Source: Nitrospirillum sp034653275
Lineage (GTDB): Bacteria > Pseudomonadota > Alphaproteobacteria > Azospirillales > Azospirillaceae
Direction of reading: 5' to 3'
Length of the DNA stretch: 64,000 bases
Assembly: GCF_034653275.1 (NCBI RefSeq)
Contig: NZ_JAYEES010000004.1
Span: 1,364,001 to 1,428,000 of the forward strand
Made by a program: the position numbers and the translations under genes. The notes beneath the pieces are model-generated. The model was not told the origin of the DNA and made no database searches. It was given only the letters and a program-made list of their open reading frames with translations. Of this stretch, positions 40,724 to 49,303 are shown in pieces. Position 1 is the first letter of the stretch. Every line of letters starts with the position of its first letter.

Positions 40724-42892
40724 TTAGCCCTCAATCCTCTCGACGCCCTCAAGCCCATCCACCACGGACGCCGTCGCGTCGCCGTACTCCACGCGGCCTG
40801 TGGCCACCCCCTCCCGAAGCCGATCGCGGACATGGGCGACCGCCTCGAAGGTGGTGAAGAAATCGAGCAAGGCGCGGTCGCTGGCGAACACACGGCCGCA
40901 GCCCTGCCCCAGGATGGCATCGGCGACGTCACCGCTATCCGCCAGCGCCACCACGTCCGCCCCCGCCGCCGCCGCCTCGTGCACGACGAACGATACGGTT
41001 TCCGGCAGAACGGTCGGCACCAGGACCAGGTCGATGCCGTCGCCTGCCAGCACCTGCGCCAGGGTGGGCGCGCCCTCGTCCGGTAGGGGCGCGTTCGTCC
41101 CGGGGCCATCCATGGCAGGTATGGGCACCTCGACGACACCAGCAAGGTGCCGGAAGTTGCCGAGCGGGGCGATATGGTGGAAACGATAACTGAAGCAGCC
41201 CTGGAGGGTCTGGACCAGTTCCTCAAACACCTCCCACCCGGTGTGGAAGCTGGGGCTGCCGACGAAGGCGACGCGGACGGGGAGGTCCGGCAAGCCCAGC
41301 GGGGAGTCGTCATCGCCCGGCAAGCGGCGCACCCCTTGTTCCGCCAAGCGGCTCTGTGCCCGCACGGCGCTCGACGAGCACCGGAGGGGCCCCGCCGCCT
41401 GCCAGAGGGCAAGCGCCGACCGCGACGGCGCGATCACATCAAAATCGATGGCGTTGAACAGCTGTGTCACCAAGGGCAGGTGATGACGCCGCGCCTTGCC
41501 ATACAGGCAAATGCCACAGGCCGGACTCTCCGGCGGAGGGGCGCCGCAGAAGGAGAGGTCGTTGCGCAACAGCAGCGGATTGGCGCAGAGGGATGAGAAA
41601 TCGTGGATCCAAAACCAGTTGCGCGTCGGCCGTAACGCCCGCTGCACGGCAATCACGCCCGTGATGTCATGGCCCGGAATGCCATGAACCGTGAAGAGTC
41701 GGCGCGGCGCGTGGGCACCCGGACCCTCGGCCAGGACATGGGCCAGCTCCGCGTAGTCCGACACCCCCACCCGCACGCCATCGACCGACACCTCGACCCC
41801 GTCCGCCGCCGGCCCGTCACGGTGGTTCGGCGGCGGCAGTGCCCCGGGGCGAAGGTGGATATAACGATACCCGAGGGCGATGAGGCGCCGCCGCTCGTTG
41901 CGGATCAGCACATCGCGGCCACCCAAGGGAACAGCAGCGGGGCCAAGATCGATGGCGACGACCACCCCCCGCACACCACCTTCAGGCGCCTCGGCGCCAG
42001 ACACAGCCGGAACGGGTCCCTCGAACGAAAGCGCTTCCGTCAACCTCGCGCGGGATATCCGGATGATGGCGAGGGGGGGCTGAGCGACGTCGGCGATCTT
42101 CTCGTCCTGCGCGGATAGAATTCGCAGCATGGCCCGCCGGTGCCGGTCCGTCGGACATCCCCGCCGCCCCTCTTCCCTGCCCGCCACGATATAGTGCCAG
42201 AACGGGTTCACACCCGCCTCGGCGACATCGGGATTGGCGGCCAGATAATAAGCGGTGTCGAAGGTGGAGGAAGGGTTGCGCCCCTGCCGCCAGCCGACCT
42301 CACAATACTGCCGCAGCAGAGCGGCGGCGGATGCCGCGCCACCTTCTGAAAGCAAGCTCGGATATGTCGCCCGGTAGAAATCTGCATCGAAATGGGGGGA
42401 GATGGTGGCAGCGACCGGGTCCGCCGGCGTGTCGCCTCCGACCGGCGGCGTGCCGGCGAAAGAGGCCGCCCCCGTCGCCGCGGATGCGGCAATGAGGTTG
42501 CCGAAGGCCAGTGCGCGGGCCAACGGCAGTCCGGAGGCGCGGAGATGTTCCACCGTGACGCGGAGCGCCTCCTTGGAAAAGGCGGTGGAGGACGGAACGG
42601 CGACACCGGGCGCCGCGATGCGGATTTTGGCGGTTTCCACCTCACCGCCGCGATGGCTTACCCGGATCTCGGCCCAGCCGGCATCGATTTCGAGCTGTGA
42701 AAATCCCAGAACCGAACACACGAAAGGTTTGAAAGGTGGGTTACTGACCAGGATGGACGCATCCAGGACCCGGTCGAACGTCCGCTGGGCCGTCGTCAGC
42801 GCGATGCCACCGACAGGCGGGTAACCATCCCTATCCAGTATCGAAATAATTACAACATTACTGGAAAAATCAGAAAAGCATACAGTACGCAC
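40724..42892 (-). CDS. Large GT-B-type glycosyltransferase with FDxxFY/NPDV module
   Basis: The 722-residue protein is first in the minus-strand run. Residues 1-110 are a beta-rich N-terminal domain without a name. Residues about 168-245 hold the paired motif FDADFYRATYPSL ... GWRQGRNPSSTFDTAYYLAANPDVAEAGVNPFWHYIVAGREEGR, found in large surface-glycan glycosyltransferases. From about 310 a Rossmann-like GT-B fold follows (VVVAIDLG, FTVHGIPGHDITG, NWFWIHDFSSLCAN, CGICLYGKARRHHLP, FDVIAPSRSALALW, VRVAFVGSPSFHTGWEVFEEL, DLVLVPTVLPETVSFVVHEAAAAGADVVAL). The donor sugar is unknown. AT-rich DNA upstream sets it apart from its surroundings. Confidence 0.75.
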   Translation of the reverse strand: MRTVCFSDFSSNVVIISILDRDGYPPVGGIALTTAQRTFDRVLDASILVSNPPFKPFVCSVLGFSQLEIDAGWAEIRVSHRGGEVETAKIRIAAPGVAVPSSTAFSKEALRVTVEHLRASGLPLARALAFGNLIAASAATGAASFAGTPPVGGDTPADPVAATISPHFDADFYRATYPSLLSEGGAASAAALLRQYCEVGWRQGRNPSSTFDTAYYLAANPDVAEAGVNPFWHYIVAGREEGRRGCPTDRHRRAMLRILSAQDEKIADVAQPPLAIIRISRARLTEALSFEGPVPAVSGAEAPEGGVRGVVVAIDLGPAAVPLGGRDVLIRNERRRLIALGYRYIHLRPGALPPPNHRDGPAADGVEVSVDGVRVGVSDYAELAHVLAEGPGAHAPRRLFTVHGIPGHDITGVIAVQRALRPTRNWFWIHDFSSLCANPLLLRNDLSFCGAPPPESPACGICLYGKARRHHLPLVTQLFNAIDFDVIAPSRSALALWQAAGPLRCSSSAVRAQSRLAEQGVRRLPGDDDSPLGLPDLPVRVAFVGSPSFHTGWEVFEELVQTLQGCFSYRFHHIAPLGNFRHLAGVVEVPIPAMDGPGTNAPLPDEGAPTLAQVLAGDGIDLVLVPTVLPETVSFVVHEAAAAGADVVALADSGDVADAILGQGCGRVFASDRALLDFFTTFEAVAHVRDRLREGVATGRVEYGDATASVVDGLEGVERIEG

Positions 42893-42919
42893 TATCCGGG
42901 TCCCTTAATTCTCCGCAAA

Positions 42920-42947
42920 TTGACAGCGCCTTCCCAAATACTATCAT
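42920..42947 (+). promoter_or_regulatory. Candidate sigma-70-type promoter (TTGACA-N16-TATCAT)
   Basis: TTGACA at 42920-42925 and TATCAT at 42942-42947 lie in the AT-rich gap between the divergent glycosyltransferase and sulfotransferase genes. It points toward the sulfotransferase, leaving a leader of about 235 bases. Confidence 0.4.
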
Positions 42948-43185
42948 GCTGCGGAGCACGGCTACTTACGTCGATACCATGAACCGTACAGGACGACAAG
43001 CGTACCGGGAAGCCGCCAAATTCAACGACGAGTGAACAAGAGCTTTGAAATCGTCATCCGGAACGGTTCTTGGTTCAGGAGCCGAATTTTATCCGCCACG
43101 AGCGAAGCAGCGGCCTATAATGGTTGGGGAAGAGGGGGCGCGGGCCCCCACTGGCTGACAGGCTATCGGTAGCGGGCGCGTCACG

Positions 43186-43908
43186 GTGATTGGGCCGAAT
43201 TTCTTAGGCATTGGGGCCCAAAAATCGGGCACGACCTGGATTTATGAAAATCTGTCGCGCCACCCGCACGTTAGATTTCCAGCGGGCAAGGAAATTCATT
43301 TCTGGAACGCCCGTCGGGACCTCGGCGCGACCTGGTGGTTGGACACGTTCGGTCCCAGGCGGCCCGGACTATGGTCAGGGGAGATCACCCCCGCCTACGC
43401 CACCATCGACACCGACGCCATTCATGAACTGCATGCGCTGTGTCCGGATCTGCGCCTGTTCTATGTGCTGCGCAACCCCATCGACCGGGCGTGGTCGGCG
43501 GCGCGCATGGCGGTTTTGAGGGCGGAGATGACGTTGGACGAAGCGTCCGAGCGCTGGTTCCTGGACCATTTCCGGTCCGCCGGTTCCCGTCGCCGGGGTG
43601 CTTATGCGGAGACAATTCTGCGCTGGCGATCCGTCTATCCGCCTGAGCAACTGATGATCGCCCTTTTCGACGACCTGCGGTCACAGCCCCGCGCCTTCCT
43701 GTCCCGGCTATGCGGGCACATCGGCATCGACGCCGACGTTTATGCGGCGATACCGGAGGAAGCCCTGAGGCAGGCGGTATTCGAGGGGCCATCAGCCCCC
43801 TTGCCGCCGCCGCTGCGACGCGCCCTCATCGAGCTGTATGCCGGGCCCGTGGAGGCTTTGGCCCGCCTTCTGCGGATGGACCTGTCACATTGGCTGGCCG
43901 AACCCTAA
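43186..43908 (+). CDS. PAPS-dependent sulfotransferase
   Basis: The 240-residue sulfotransferase has a GTG start at 43186. The 5'-phosphosulfate binding loop is FLGIGAQKSGTTWIYENLSRHPHV (residues 6-29), the conserved KEIHFWN follows, and the 3'-phosphate binding segment is FYVLRNPIDRAWSAARM (about 91-107). It would move sulfate from PAPS to a hydroxyl of a glycan or lipid. It is divergent from the carrier-lipid cluster and is its likely accessory enzyme, adding a second sulfotransferase to the fused one. No PAPS-synthesis genes are in the window. Confidence 0.85.
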   Translation: MIGPNFLGIGAQKSGTTWIYENLSRHPHVRFPAGKEIHFWNARRDLGATWWLDTFGPRRPGLWSGEITPAYATIDTDAIHELHALCPDLRLFYVLRNPIDRAWSAARMAVLRAEMTLDEASERWFLDHFRSAGSRRRGAYAETILRWRSVYPPEQLMIALFDDLRSQPRAFLSRLCGHIGIDADVYAAIPEEALRQAVFEGPSAPLPPPLRRALIELYAGPVEALARLLRMDLSHWLAEP

Positions 43909-44112
43909 GTCGGCATCATCCTGGTCCCCCGGGGAAATCACGAGACCCAACGGGAGCGGCAGGCTTTCGCCAAGACCACAGCGCGGCGCCATCCTGGGGA
44001 TGGTGTCACCCGAGGTGCCTGGAAGCTGGCCGACGGCGGCACTATGGGAGCATCGCCGAAGCGCCCGCCGGTGACCCACGATTTCCAGGCAATATCCATG
44101 GCTTAAAAGCCA

Positions 44113-44160
44113 TGGCGTCCCCTACGGGATTCGAACCCGTGTCGCCGCCGTGAAAGGGCG
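44113..44160 (-). other. Attachment site: 3' half of tRNA-Glu (UUC)
   Basis: Read on the minus strand, 48 bases match a tRNA-Glu from the anticodon stem-loop (CGCC CTTTCAC GGCG, anticodon TTC) through the T-arm (GGGTTCGAATCCC) and 3' acceptor strand to an encoded CCA. The 5' half is absent: upstream sequence has no complementary acceptor strand or D-arm. This is what remains at the far junction after a tyrosine recombinase inserts at a tRNA 3' end. On that model, DNA to the right (higher coordinates) is the element and DNA to the left is original chromosome. Confidence 0.8.
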
Positions 44161-44254
44161 AAATCAAATCTAGGCACCAAGCGGATTATCGGCGGATTTC
44201 CTGGGTTTCTTGTGCTGTAGAGCGCTGCGAAACACTGGATTTTGCTGTGTCGTT

Positions 44255-44344
44255 TGTCCCGCACTTGTCCCGCGCTCTGGACACCGCCGTCGTGGCTACC
44301 CGCTCTTCTTACCCTACCCGAACGCTGTCCCGCATCTGTCCCGC
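44255..44344 (+). repeat. Two pairs of TGTCCCGC direct repeats, 11-bp spaced
   Basis: Copies start at 44255, 44266, 44326 and 44337. Within each pair the spacing is exactly 11 bp, and the pairs are 71 bp apart. They lie 95-185 bp from the tRNA fragment on the predicted element side, as recombinase arm sites would. Confidence 0.7.
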
Positions 44345-44581
44345 ACTCAAATCGCCACCGAATGGCGCGAATCGGAATCCACATGATTGGCCTTGTCTGG
44401 CTTCCGTTTGATGGCGCTTGGGACGAACCTAAGCGCCACCCCAGTAACTGGCGGGTCTGCCAGTCGTTGCTAAAACCGCCGCGCCGATTGAACGCGGCCT
44501 GAACCACATGAATACGGGCTAACCATTCCAAGGCCTCCATGCCACGCAGCCTCATGGCTTAGGTACCGGGAGGGAAGAAAT

Positions 44582-44608
44582 TCAGACATGTTCCGAACAT
44601 GTCTGAAT
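44582..44608. repeat. 27-bp perfect palindrome
   Basis: Arms TTCAGACATGTTC and GAACATGTCTGAA flank one central base. Partial copies (GTTCGAA, GTCTGAAC, TTGTCGAAC) continue to about 44650. It could be a protein-binding site for partition, transfer or replication control of the element. Confidence 0.75.
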
Positions 44609-44988
44609 ATGTTCGAAAAAGTCTGAACAAATTTGAATTTGTCGAACAATGTAAACGTATGGCCTGCCTCGTCCACAGGTGGTTTGACGATCTAGCCTTG
44701 GTCATTCTGCTTCAACGTATCCAGCCTCGGTGCCTCCTTCACCGCCGCCACCTGCAACTGTTCGGTCCCAGGGATTGATGGCGCGAGGAGAAGTCGAGTT
44801 CAACCGCCATCATATTTATGGCTGCCGTTTGATGATATAACGCTCGCCAATGAATAGAATATTTTGTCGTTTGTAGATTTAGAAAACCAAAATACTGTCT
44901 TCAATTGTTAGGCTCTTATCCGAGGATGGCGCCCGCGCCTACACTTCCTTTGCCAAGCGCCCCCAGAGCGCTGACGGAGGAGAGAGCC

Positions 44989-46979
44989 ATGGAATTTCCG
45001 AACCTATTCGCCCCCTTCGACATCCGGAACATGCGGCTGAGAACCGGCTGATGATGGCGCCCATGGAGAGCCATCTCGGCAATGCCGATGGTTCTGTCTC
45101 GCCAGAGCTCATCGCCTATTATCGCGAGCGCGCCCTCGGCGGCGTGGGCATGGTGGTGGTCGAGTTCACCTGCGTAGACGGCCATGACGGCTTCAGCTCG
45201 CTGGCGCCGCAGCTCCGGCTGGACACGCCGTTCTACCGCACCGGCCATGGCAAGCTGGCGGCCGCCATACAGTCGGCCGGCGCCCGCGCCTGCGTGCAAC
45301 TGAGCCATGCCGGGCGGCAGTCGCGGGAAGCGGTGATCGGGCGCCAGCCCGTCGCCCCGTCCGCCGTGCCCCTGAAGTCCCCCTATCTCAACTCGGTGCC
45401 GCGTGCCCTCGACGCTCATGAGATGGACCGCCTGATCCAGCGTTATGCCGGGGCCGCCGCCATGGCGATCCAGGCGGGCTACGACGCCGTGATGCTGCAC
45501 GGCGCCCATGGCTATCTGCTGCAGCAGTTCCTGTCCCCCCTGGTCAACCAGCGCGACGACGAATGGGGCGGCGACTTCGAGCGGCGGCTGCGCTTTCCGC
45601 TGGAGGTCGTCCGGGCCGTGCGGGCGGCCATCGGCGACCGGCCACTGCTCTACCGGATGTCCGTGTCGGACTTCATCGACGGTGGGCTGACGGTCGAGGA
45701 CGGCGAGCGGATCGCCCCCCGGCTCTGCGAGGCTGGCGTCGACGCCATCGACATCTCCTGCGGGTCCCTGGACCGGGTTGACGTCATCGTCGAACCGATG
45801 TCGGTCGCCGAAGGCTGGCGGCTGCCCATGGCGCGGCGCATCCGGGAGGCCACGGGAAAGCCGGTCATTTGCGCCGGCGTGATCCGCCACCCGGAAGCCG
45901 CGGACGCCGCGATCGCCCGGGGTGATACCGACATCATTTCCCTGGGCCGCGCCCTGCTGGCCGACCCGCTGTGGCCAAAGAAGGCCAGGGCCGGCAAGGC
46001 GGGCGACATCCGTCCCTGCACCTCCTGCAACTGGTGCATCAAGGAAACGGGGGGCAACCGGGGTGTCAGCTGCGCGGAGAATCCCCGGTGCGGCCACGAA
46101 ACCGACCCCGTCATCGACGCCTTCGGGCGCGGCCACCGGGCGGTGGTGGTGGGGGCGGGCCCGGGTGGGATTACCGCTGCCCTGCTGCTGGACCAGGCGG
46201 GGTTCCAGGTCGCGCTTTATGAAAAGCGCCCTTCCCTCGGCGGCAACCTGGTGTCCTCGGCAACGCCGCCGGGCAAGGAAAAGCTGTTCTGGTACCGGGA
46301 CTTCCTATTGCGCCGCTTGGCGGCCAGCACCGTCACCGTGCACACCGGCATGGCCTTGACCGCTGACGCCCTTCTCAACGCAGGGCCGGCTGTGATCGTC
46401 CTGGCCAACGGATCGCGCCAGGCCCCCTTGTCCCTGGGCGGCAGTAAAGGGCTGCCTACGGGGCCAGCGTTCGAAGTCCTACTCGGCGGGGTCAATCTGC
46501 CCCCGTCCACCGCCGATTGCCCTGTGGTGATCTATGGCGGCGGCGAGACGGGGACCGAAACGGCGGAGCATCTGGCCAAGCTGGGCCACCATGTTCTGCT
46601 GGTCAGCCGGTCGGCCGCCCAGTTCCTGGCACGGAACGCGGAACCGCTGTACCGCATGCATCTGCTGAAGCGCCTGCATGCCAATGACGCCATCCGGATC
46701 CTAGACCACACTCAGCTGACGGCGATCGAGAATGATCACGTCGTGCTGAGAAAGGACAACGGGGAAGCCTTGACGCAACCCGCGACCGGGGTGCTTCTGG
46801 CCCACGGGCTTGTGCCGGATACCCGTCTTGCCGAAGAACTGGCCGACTGTCCCGTGCCGGTCATCCGCATCGGCGACGCCAAGACGGTGGCCCGCATCGG
46901 CGAGGCCGTGCGGGACGCCTACCGGGGCGTCCAGGATCTCAGGCTGAGCTTTCTGCAGGCGGAGGCGATACGGTGCTGA
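44989..46979 (+). CDS. Old Yellow Enzyme/2,4-dienoyl-CoA reductase-type flavoprotein, frameshifted at the N-terminus
   Basis: The natural start is ATG 44989 behind GGAGGAG; it reads MEFPNLFAPFDIRNMRL and then breaks. Adding one base near 45040 (AG to AAG) restores N-R-L-M-M-A-P-M and a 663-residue protein. Without it, translation could begin at 45051 and lack the first barrel strand. Domains: FMN TIM-barrel (to about 350; LSHAGRQS, HGAHGYLLQQFLSP, GR-type phosphate site), 4Fe-4S cysteines (CTSCNWCIK ... CAENPRCG) and FAD/NAD domains (VVVGAGPGGITAALLL; VVIYGGGETGTETAEHL). It reduces C=C bonds of enoyl substrates. It is the first gene right of the attachment site. Confidence 0.8.
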
Positions 46980-47003
46980 TAGCGGGAGCTTGAAGGCCGT
47001 GCC

Positions 47004-48245
47004 TCAAGCCTCCAAGCGGGCGGCCTTCAGGTCCACCTTGGGGTCGGCCAACCGCTCCACATCCACCCTCGCCTGCGCCGCCACCAGGCTTTTGCCCGCC
47101 ATGAAGTCCTTGGGCGCCGACAGGCAATCAATTGCGACCAGCCGTCCATCGCGGAGATAGGCGACGGAAAAGGATGGGCCGGCCGCGTCCCCACGCACCA
47201 CCGCCTGGTCATAGCCCAGGCACAGGCCGGCCGTCTGCATCTTGACGGCGTACTGATCAGACCAGAACCAGGGCAGCGCCGTGTAGGGTTGCGGTGCGCC
47301 CAGGATGGTCGCCGCCGCCGTCTTCGCCTGGTCGATCGCGTTCTGCACGGACTCCAGCCGGATGGGCACGCCAGCATGCACGCTGGGGTGCAGGGCGCAA
47401 TCGCCAATGGCCAGAATACGGGAGTCGACGGTGCGGCAATGGGCGTCCACCGCCACCCCGTTCGGGCAGGGCAGGCCCGCCACCGCCAGAGCCTCCACAT
47501 TGGGCGTGATTCCCACCCCCATCACCACCAGGTCGGCGGGCAATACCTCGCTGGACGCCAGTTCCACGCCACCCACCCGCTCCGCCCCGACCAGGCGTCG
47601 AACGGCGGCGCCCAGGCGAACATCCACCCCGTGCTGACGATGCAGATCCAGGAAGAACCGCGACACCACGGGCGAGGTGACGCGGGCCAGCAGCCGCTCC
47701 TGCGCCTCCAGCACCGTCACCGGCAAGCCCATGCCGCGCAGAACCGCCGCGGCCTCCAGACCAATGTAGCCGCCGCCGATAACCACCACCGTGCGCGGCT
47801 GGATCAAGTCGGCCTTCAACGCGTCAATGTCGGCGATGGTTCGGATGGTATGGACACCGGGCAGATCCGCACCCGGGCACGGCAGGCGGCGCGGCCGGCC
47901 GCCGGTGGCCCAGACCAGCCAGGCATAGGCAAGGACGGTGCCATCCGCCAGCGTGACGCTGGAACCGGCCCGATCCACGGCCACCACCGCCTGGCCCAGC
48001 CGCACGAACACCTGGCGCTCGGCCCAGAACTCGGGCCGGCGGAGCAGGAGCTGGGCCGCGTCACGCTTGTTGCCGAGATAGTCCTTGGACAGAGGCGGCC
48101 GTTCGTAAGGGAGCGCGCTTTCGTCACCCACCAGGGTTATGGGCCCGGCATAGCCCCCTTGGCGCAGCGACTGTGCCAGTTGCGCCGCCGCCTGGCCCGC
48201 CCCCGCCACAACCACCCCGCGCTGTTCCTCCAGACCCACGCCCAT
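47004..48245 (-). CDS. NAD(P)H-dependent ferredoxin reductase of a class I P450 system
   Basis: The 413-residue flavoprotein is of the putidaredoxin-reductase type. Its FAD motif is VVVAGAGQAAAQLAQSLRQ (residues 10-28), PYERPPLSKDYL is the family block (about 46), the NAD(P) motif is VVVIGGGYIGLEAAAVLRGMG (about 147-167) and the second FAD block ILAIGDCALHP (about 270). The C-terminal WFWSDQYAVKMQTAGL segment is typical of ferredoxin reductases. It lies near but on the opposite strand from the 2Fe-2S ferredoxin and the P450cam-like gene and should pass electrons NAD(P)H to ferredoxin to P450. It converges on the flavoprotein gene 24 bp away. Confidence 0.92.
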   Translation of the reverse strand: MGVGLEEQRGVVVAGAGQAAAQLAQSLRQGGYAGPITLVGDESALPYERPPLSKDYLGNKRDAAQLLLRRPEFWAERQVFVRLGQAVVAVDRAGSSVTLADGTVLAYAWLVWATGGRPRRLPCPGADLPGVHTIRTIADIDALKADLIQPRTVVVIGGGYIGLEAAAVLRGMGLPVTVLEAQERLLARVTSPVVSRFFLDLHRQHGVDVRLGAAVRRLVGAERVGGVELASSEVLPADLVVMGVGITPNVEALAVAGLPCPNGVAVDAHCRTVDSRILAIGDCALHPSVHAGVPIRLESVQNAIDQAKTAAATILGAPQPYTALPWFWSDQYAVKMQTAGLCLGYDQAVVRGDAAGPSFSVAYLRDGRLVAIDCLSAPKDFMAGKSLVAAQARVDVERLADPKVDLKAARLEA

Positions 48246-48401
48246 GTCAGTCCCCTGATCCCCGGTTCCTCTTCGGGGGCATCATAGGAAGGCGCCCTTC
48301 CCAAGGGCAGCCAGGGCCCGCAAGCCAACATGGGTGTGATGTCTGCACCCTCTCCCCAACGGCGCCGCCGCACCTGCGCTAATAAGGGGGTCGCGCCCGG
48401 C

Positions 48402-48414
48402 CTGTCCGGGACAG
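48402..48414. promoter_or_regulatory. Inverted repeat CTGTCC-G-GGACAG before the SDR gene
   Basis: Perfect 6-bp arms around one base lie 37 bp upstream of the dehydrogenase start, in the divergent gap with the ferredoxin reductase. This is a plausible operator; regulator unknown. Confidence 0.35.
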
Positions 48415-48450
48415 CATCCAATGCGGGAAAGCAGCGAGAGAGGCGACGGA

Positions 48451-49251
48451 ATGACCGATGGTGCAGAGACCCCCTTCCGTATTGACGGCAAGGTGGCGGT
48501 GGTGACGGGGGCGGCGCGTGGCATTGGCCGTTCCGTCGCGCAGATTTTCGCCAAGGCCGGCGCCAGTGTCGTGGCGGCGGACATCCTGGCCGATGCCGCC
48601 CATGAGACCGCCGGGCTGGTGATGGCGGCGGGCGGGCAGGCCATCGCGGCCACCATCGACATCTCCGACGAAGCCTCGGTCAAGTCGCTCTACGACCAGG
48701 CGATCGATGCCTTCGGCGGCGTCGACATCCTCATCCACTCCGCGGCGATCTTTCCTAAATATCCGCTGCTGGACATGACGGTGGAGCAATGGGACCGCAT
48801 CCATACCGTCAACATGCGCGGCTCCTTCCTCACCGTGCGGGAAGGCTTGCGGCGTATGATCGCGGCGGGCCGCGGCGGGGCGATCGTCAACGTCTCGTCG
48901 GTCAGCGGCGAGCGGGCGGTGGTCTTCCACAACGCCGCCTACAACGCCAGCAAGGCCGGCCTGACCAACCTGACACGCACCAGCGCGCTGGAAGCCGGCC
49001 CCCACGGCATCCGCGTCAACGCTGTTCTTCCCGGCGGCACCGCCACGGAAGGTGCGCGGGAGGCCACCGCCGACATGCGCGCCCGTGGGCTGGAGATCGG
49101 CGGGCCCATCACCCAGCCGGGGCGGGTGCCTTTGGGCATGATGGGCCAGCCGGAAGACATCGCCCACGCCTGCCTGTTCCTGGCCAGTCCGGCCGCCAGG
49201 GCCATCACCGGCCAGGCGCTGGCTGTCGACGGCGGGTTCCTGGTCAGCTGA
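48451..49251 (+). CDS. Short-chain dehydrogenase/reductase (SDR)
   Basis: The 266-residue classical SDR starts at 48451 behind GAGAGGCGACGGA. The NAD(P) motif is VVTGAARGIGRSVAQ (about residues 15-29), with D43 type acidic residue in AADIL suggesting NAD. HSAAIF replaces the NNAG block, catalytic Ser is in VNVSSVSGE and Tyr/Lys in YNASK (about 159-163). It would oxidise an alcohol formed by the P450 to a ketone, or the reverse. A strong terminator follows. Substrate unknown; a cyclic terpenoid alcohol is plausible from context. Confidence 0.9.
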   Translation: MTDGAETPFRIDGKVAVVTGAARGIGRSVAQIFAKAGASVVAADILADAAHETAGLVMAAGGQAIAATIDISDEASVKSLYDQAIDAFGGVDILIHSAAIFPKYPLLDMTVEQWDRIHTVNMRGSFLTVREGLRRMIAAGRGGAIVNVSSVSGERAVVFHNAAYNASKAGLTNLTRTSALEAGPHGIRVNAVLPGGTATEGAREATADMRARGLEIGGPITQPGRVPLGMMGQPEDIAHACLFLASPAARAITGQALAVDGGFLVS

Positions 49252-49258
49252 CGCAAAA

Positions 49259-49287
49259 AAGGCCCCGGGCGTCATGCCCGGGGCCTT
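49259..49287. terminator. Bidirectional terminator between SDR and ferredoxin genes
   Basis: A 12-bp stem (AAGGCCCCGGGC with GCCCGGGGCCTT) and 5-base loop, with an A-run on the left and a TTCTC tail on the right. It serves the SDR gene on the plus strand and the ferredoxin gene on the minus strand. Confidence 0.85.
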
Positions 49288-49303
49288 CTCGGACGCCGTG
49301 ATG

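Larger units (their letters stand above)
43909..44988. other. Non-coding island-junction region
   Basis: No convincing gene in 1,080 bp. It holds the tRNA-Glu fragment (44113-44160), a 20-bp palindrome CCATGGCTTAAAAGCCATGG just beside it (44095-44114), two pairs of TGTCCCGC repeats (44255-44344), a 27-bp palindrome (44582-44608) and AT-rich sequence before the reductase gene. Frames of up to 150 codons here show no codon bias or known motif. No integrase is present. Confidence 0.7.

Noticed and set aside
44095..44114. Palindrome CCATGGCTTAAAAGCCATGG as a terminator for the tRNA fragment
   Set aside because: Stem is only about 9 bp with no following U-run, so it is kept only as a note in the junction region.
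44113..44160. Complete tRNA-Glu gene
   Set aside because: Only the anticodon arm to the CCA end is present; no D-arm or 5' acceptor strand is found within 100 bases upstream.
44103..44555. 150-codon minus-strand frame across the tRNA fragment as a possible integrase remnant
   Set aside because: No recombinase motif (R-x-x-R-Y), and the frame runs through the tRNA sequence, so it is chance.
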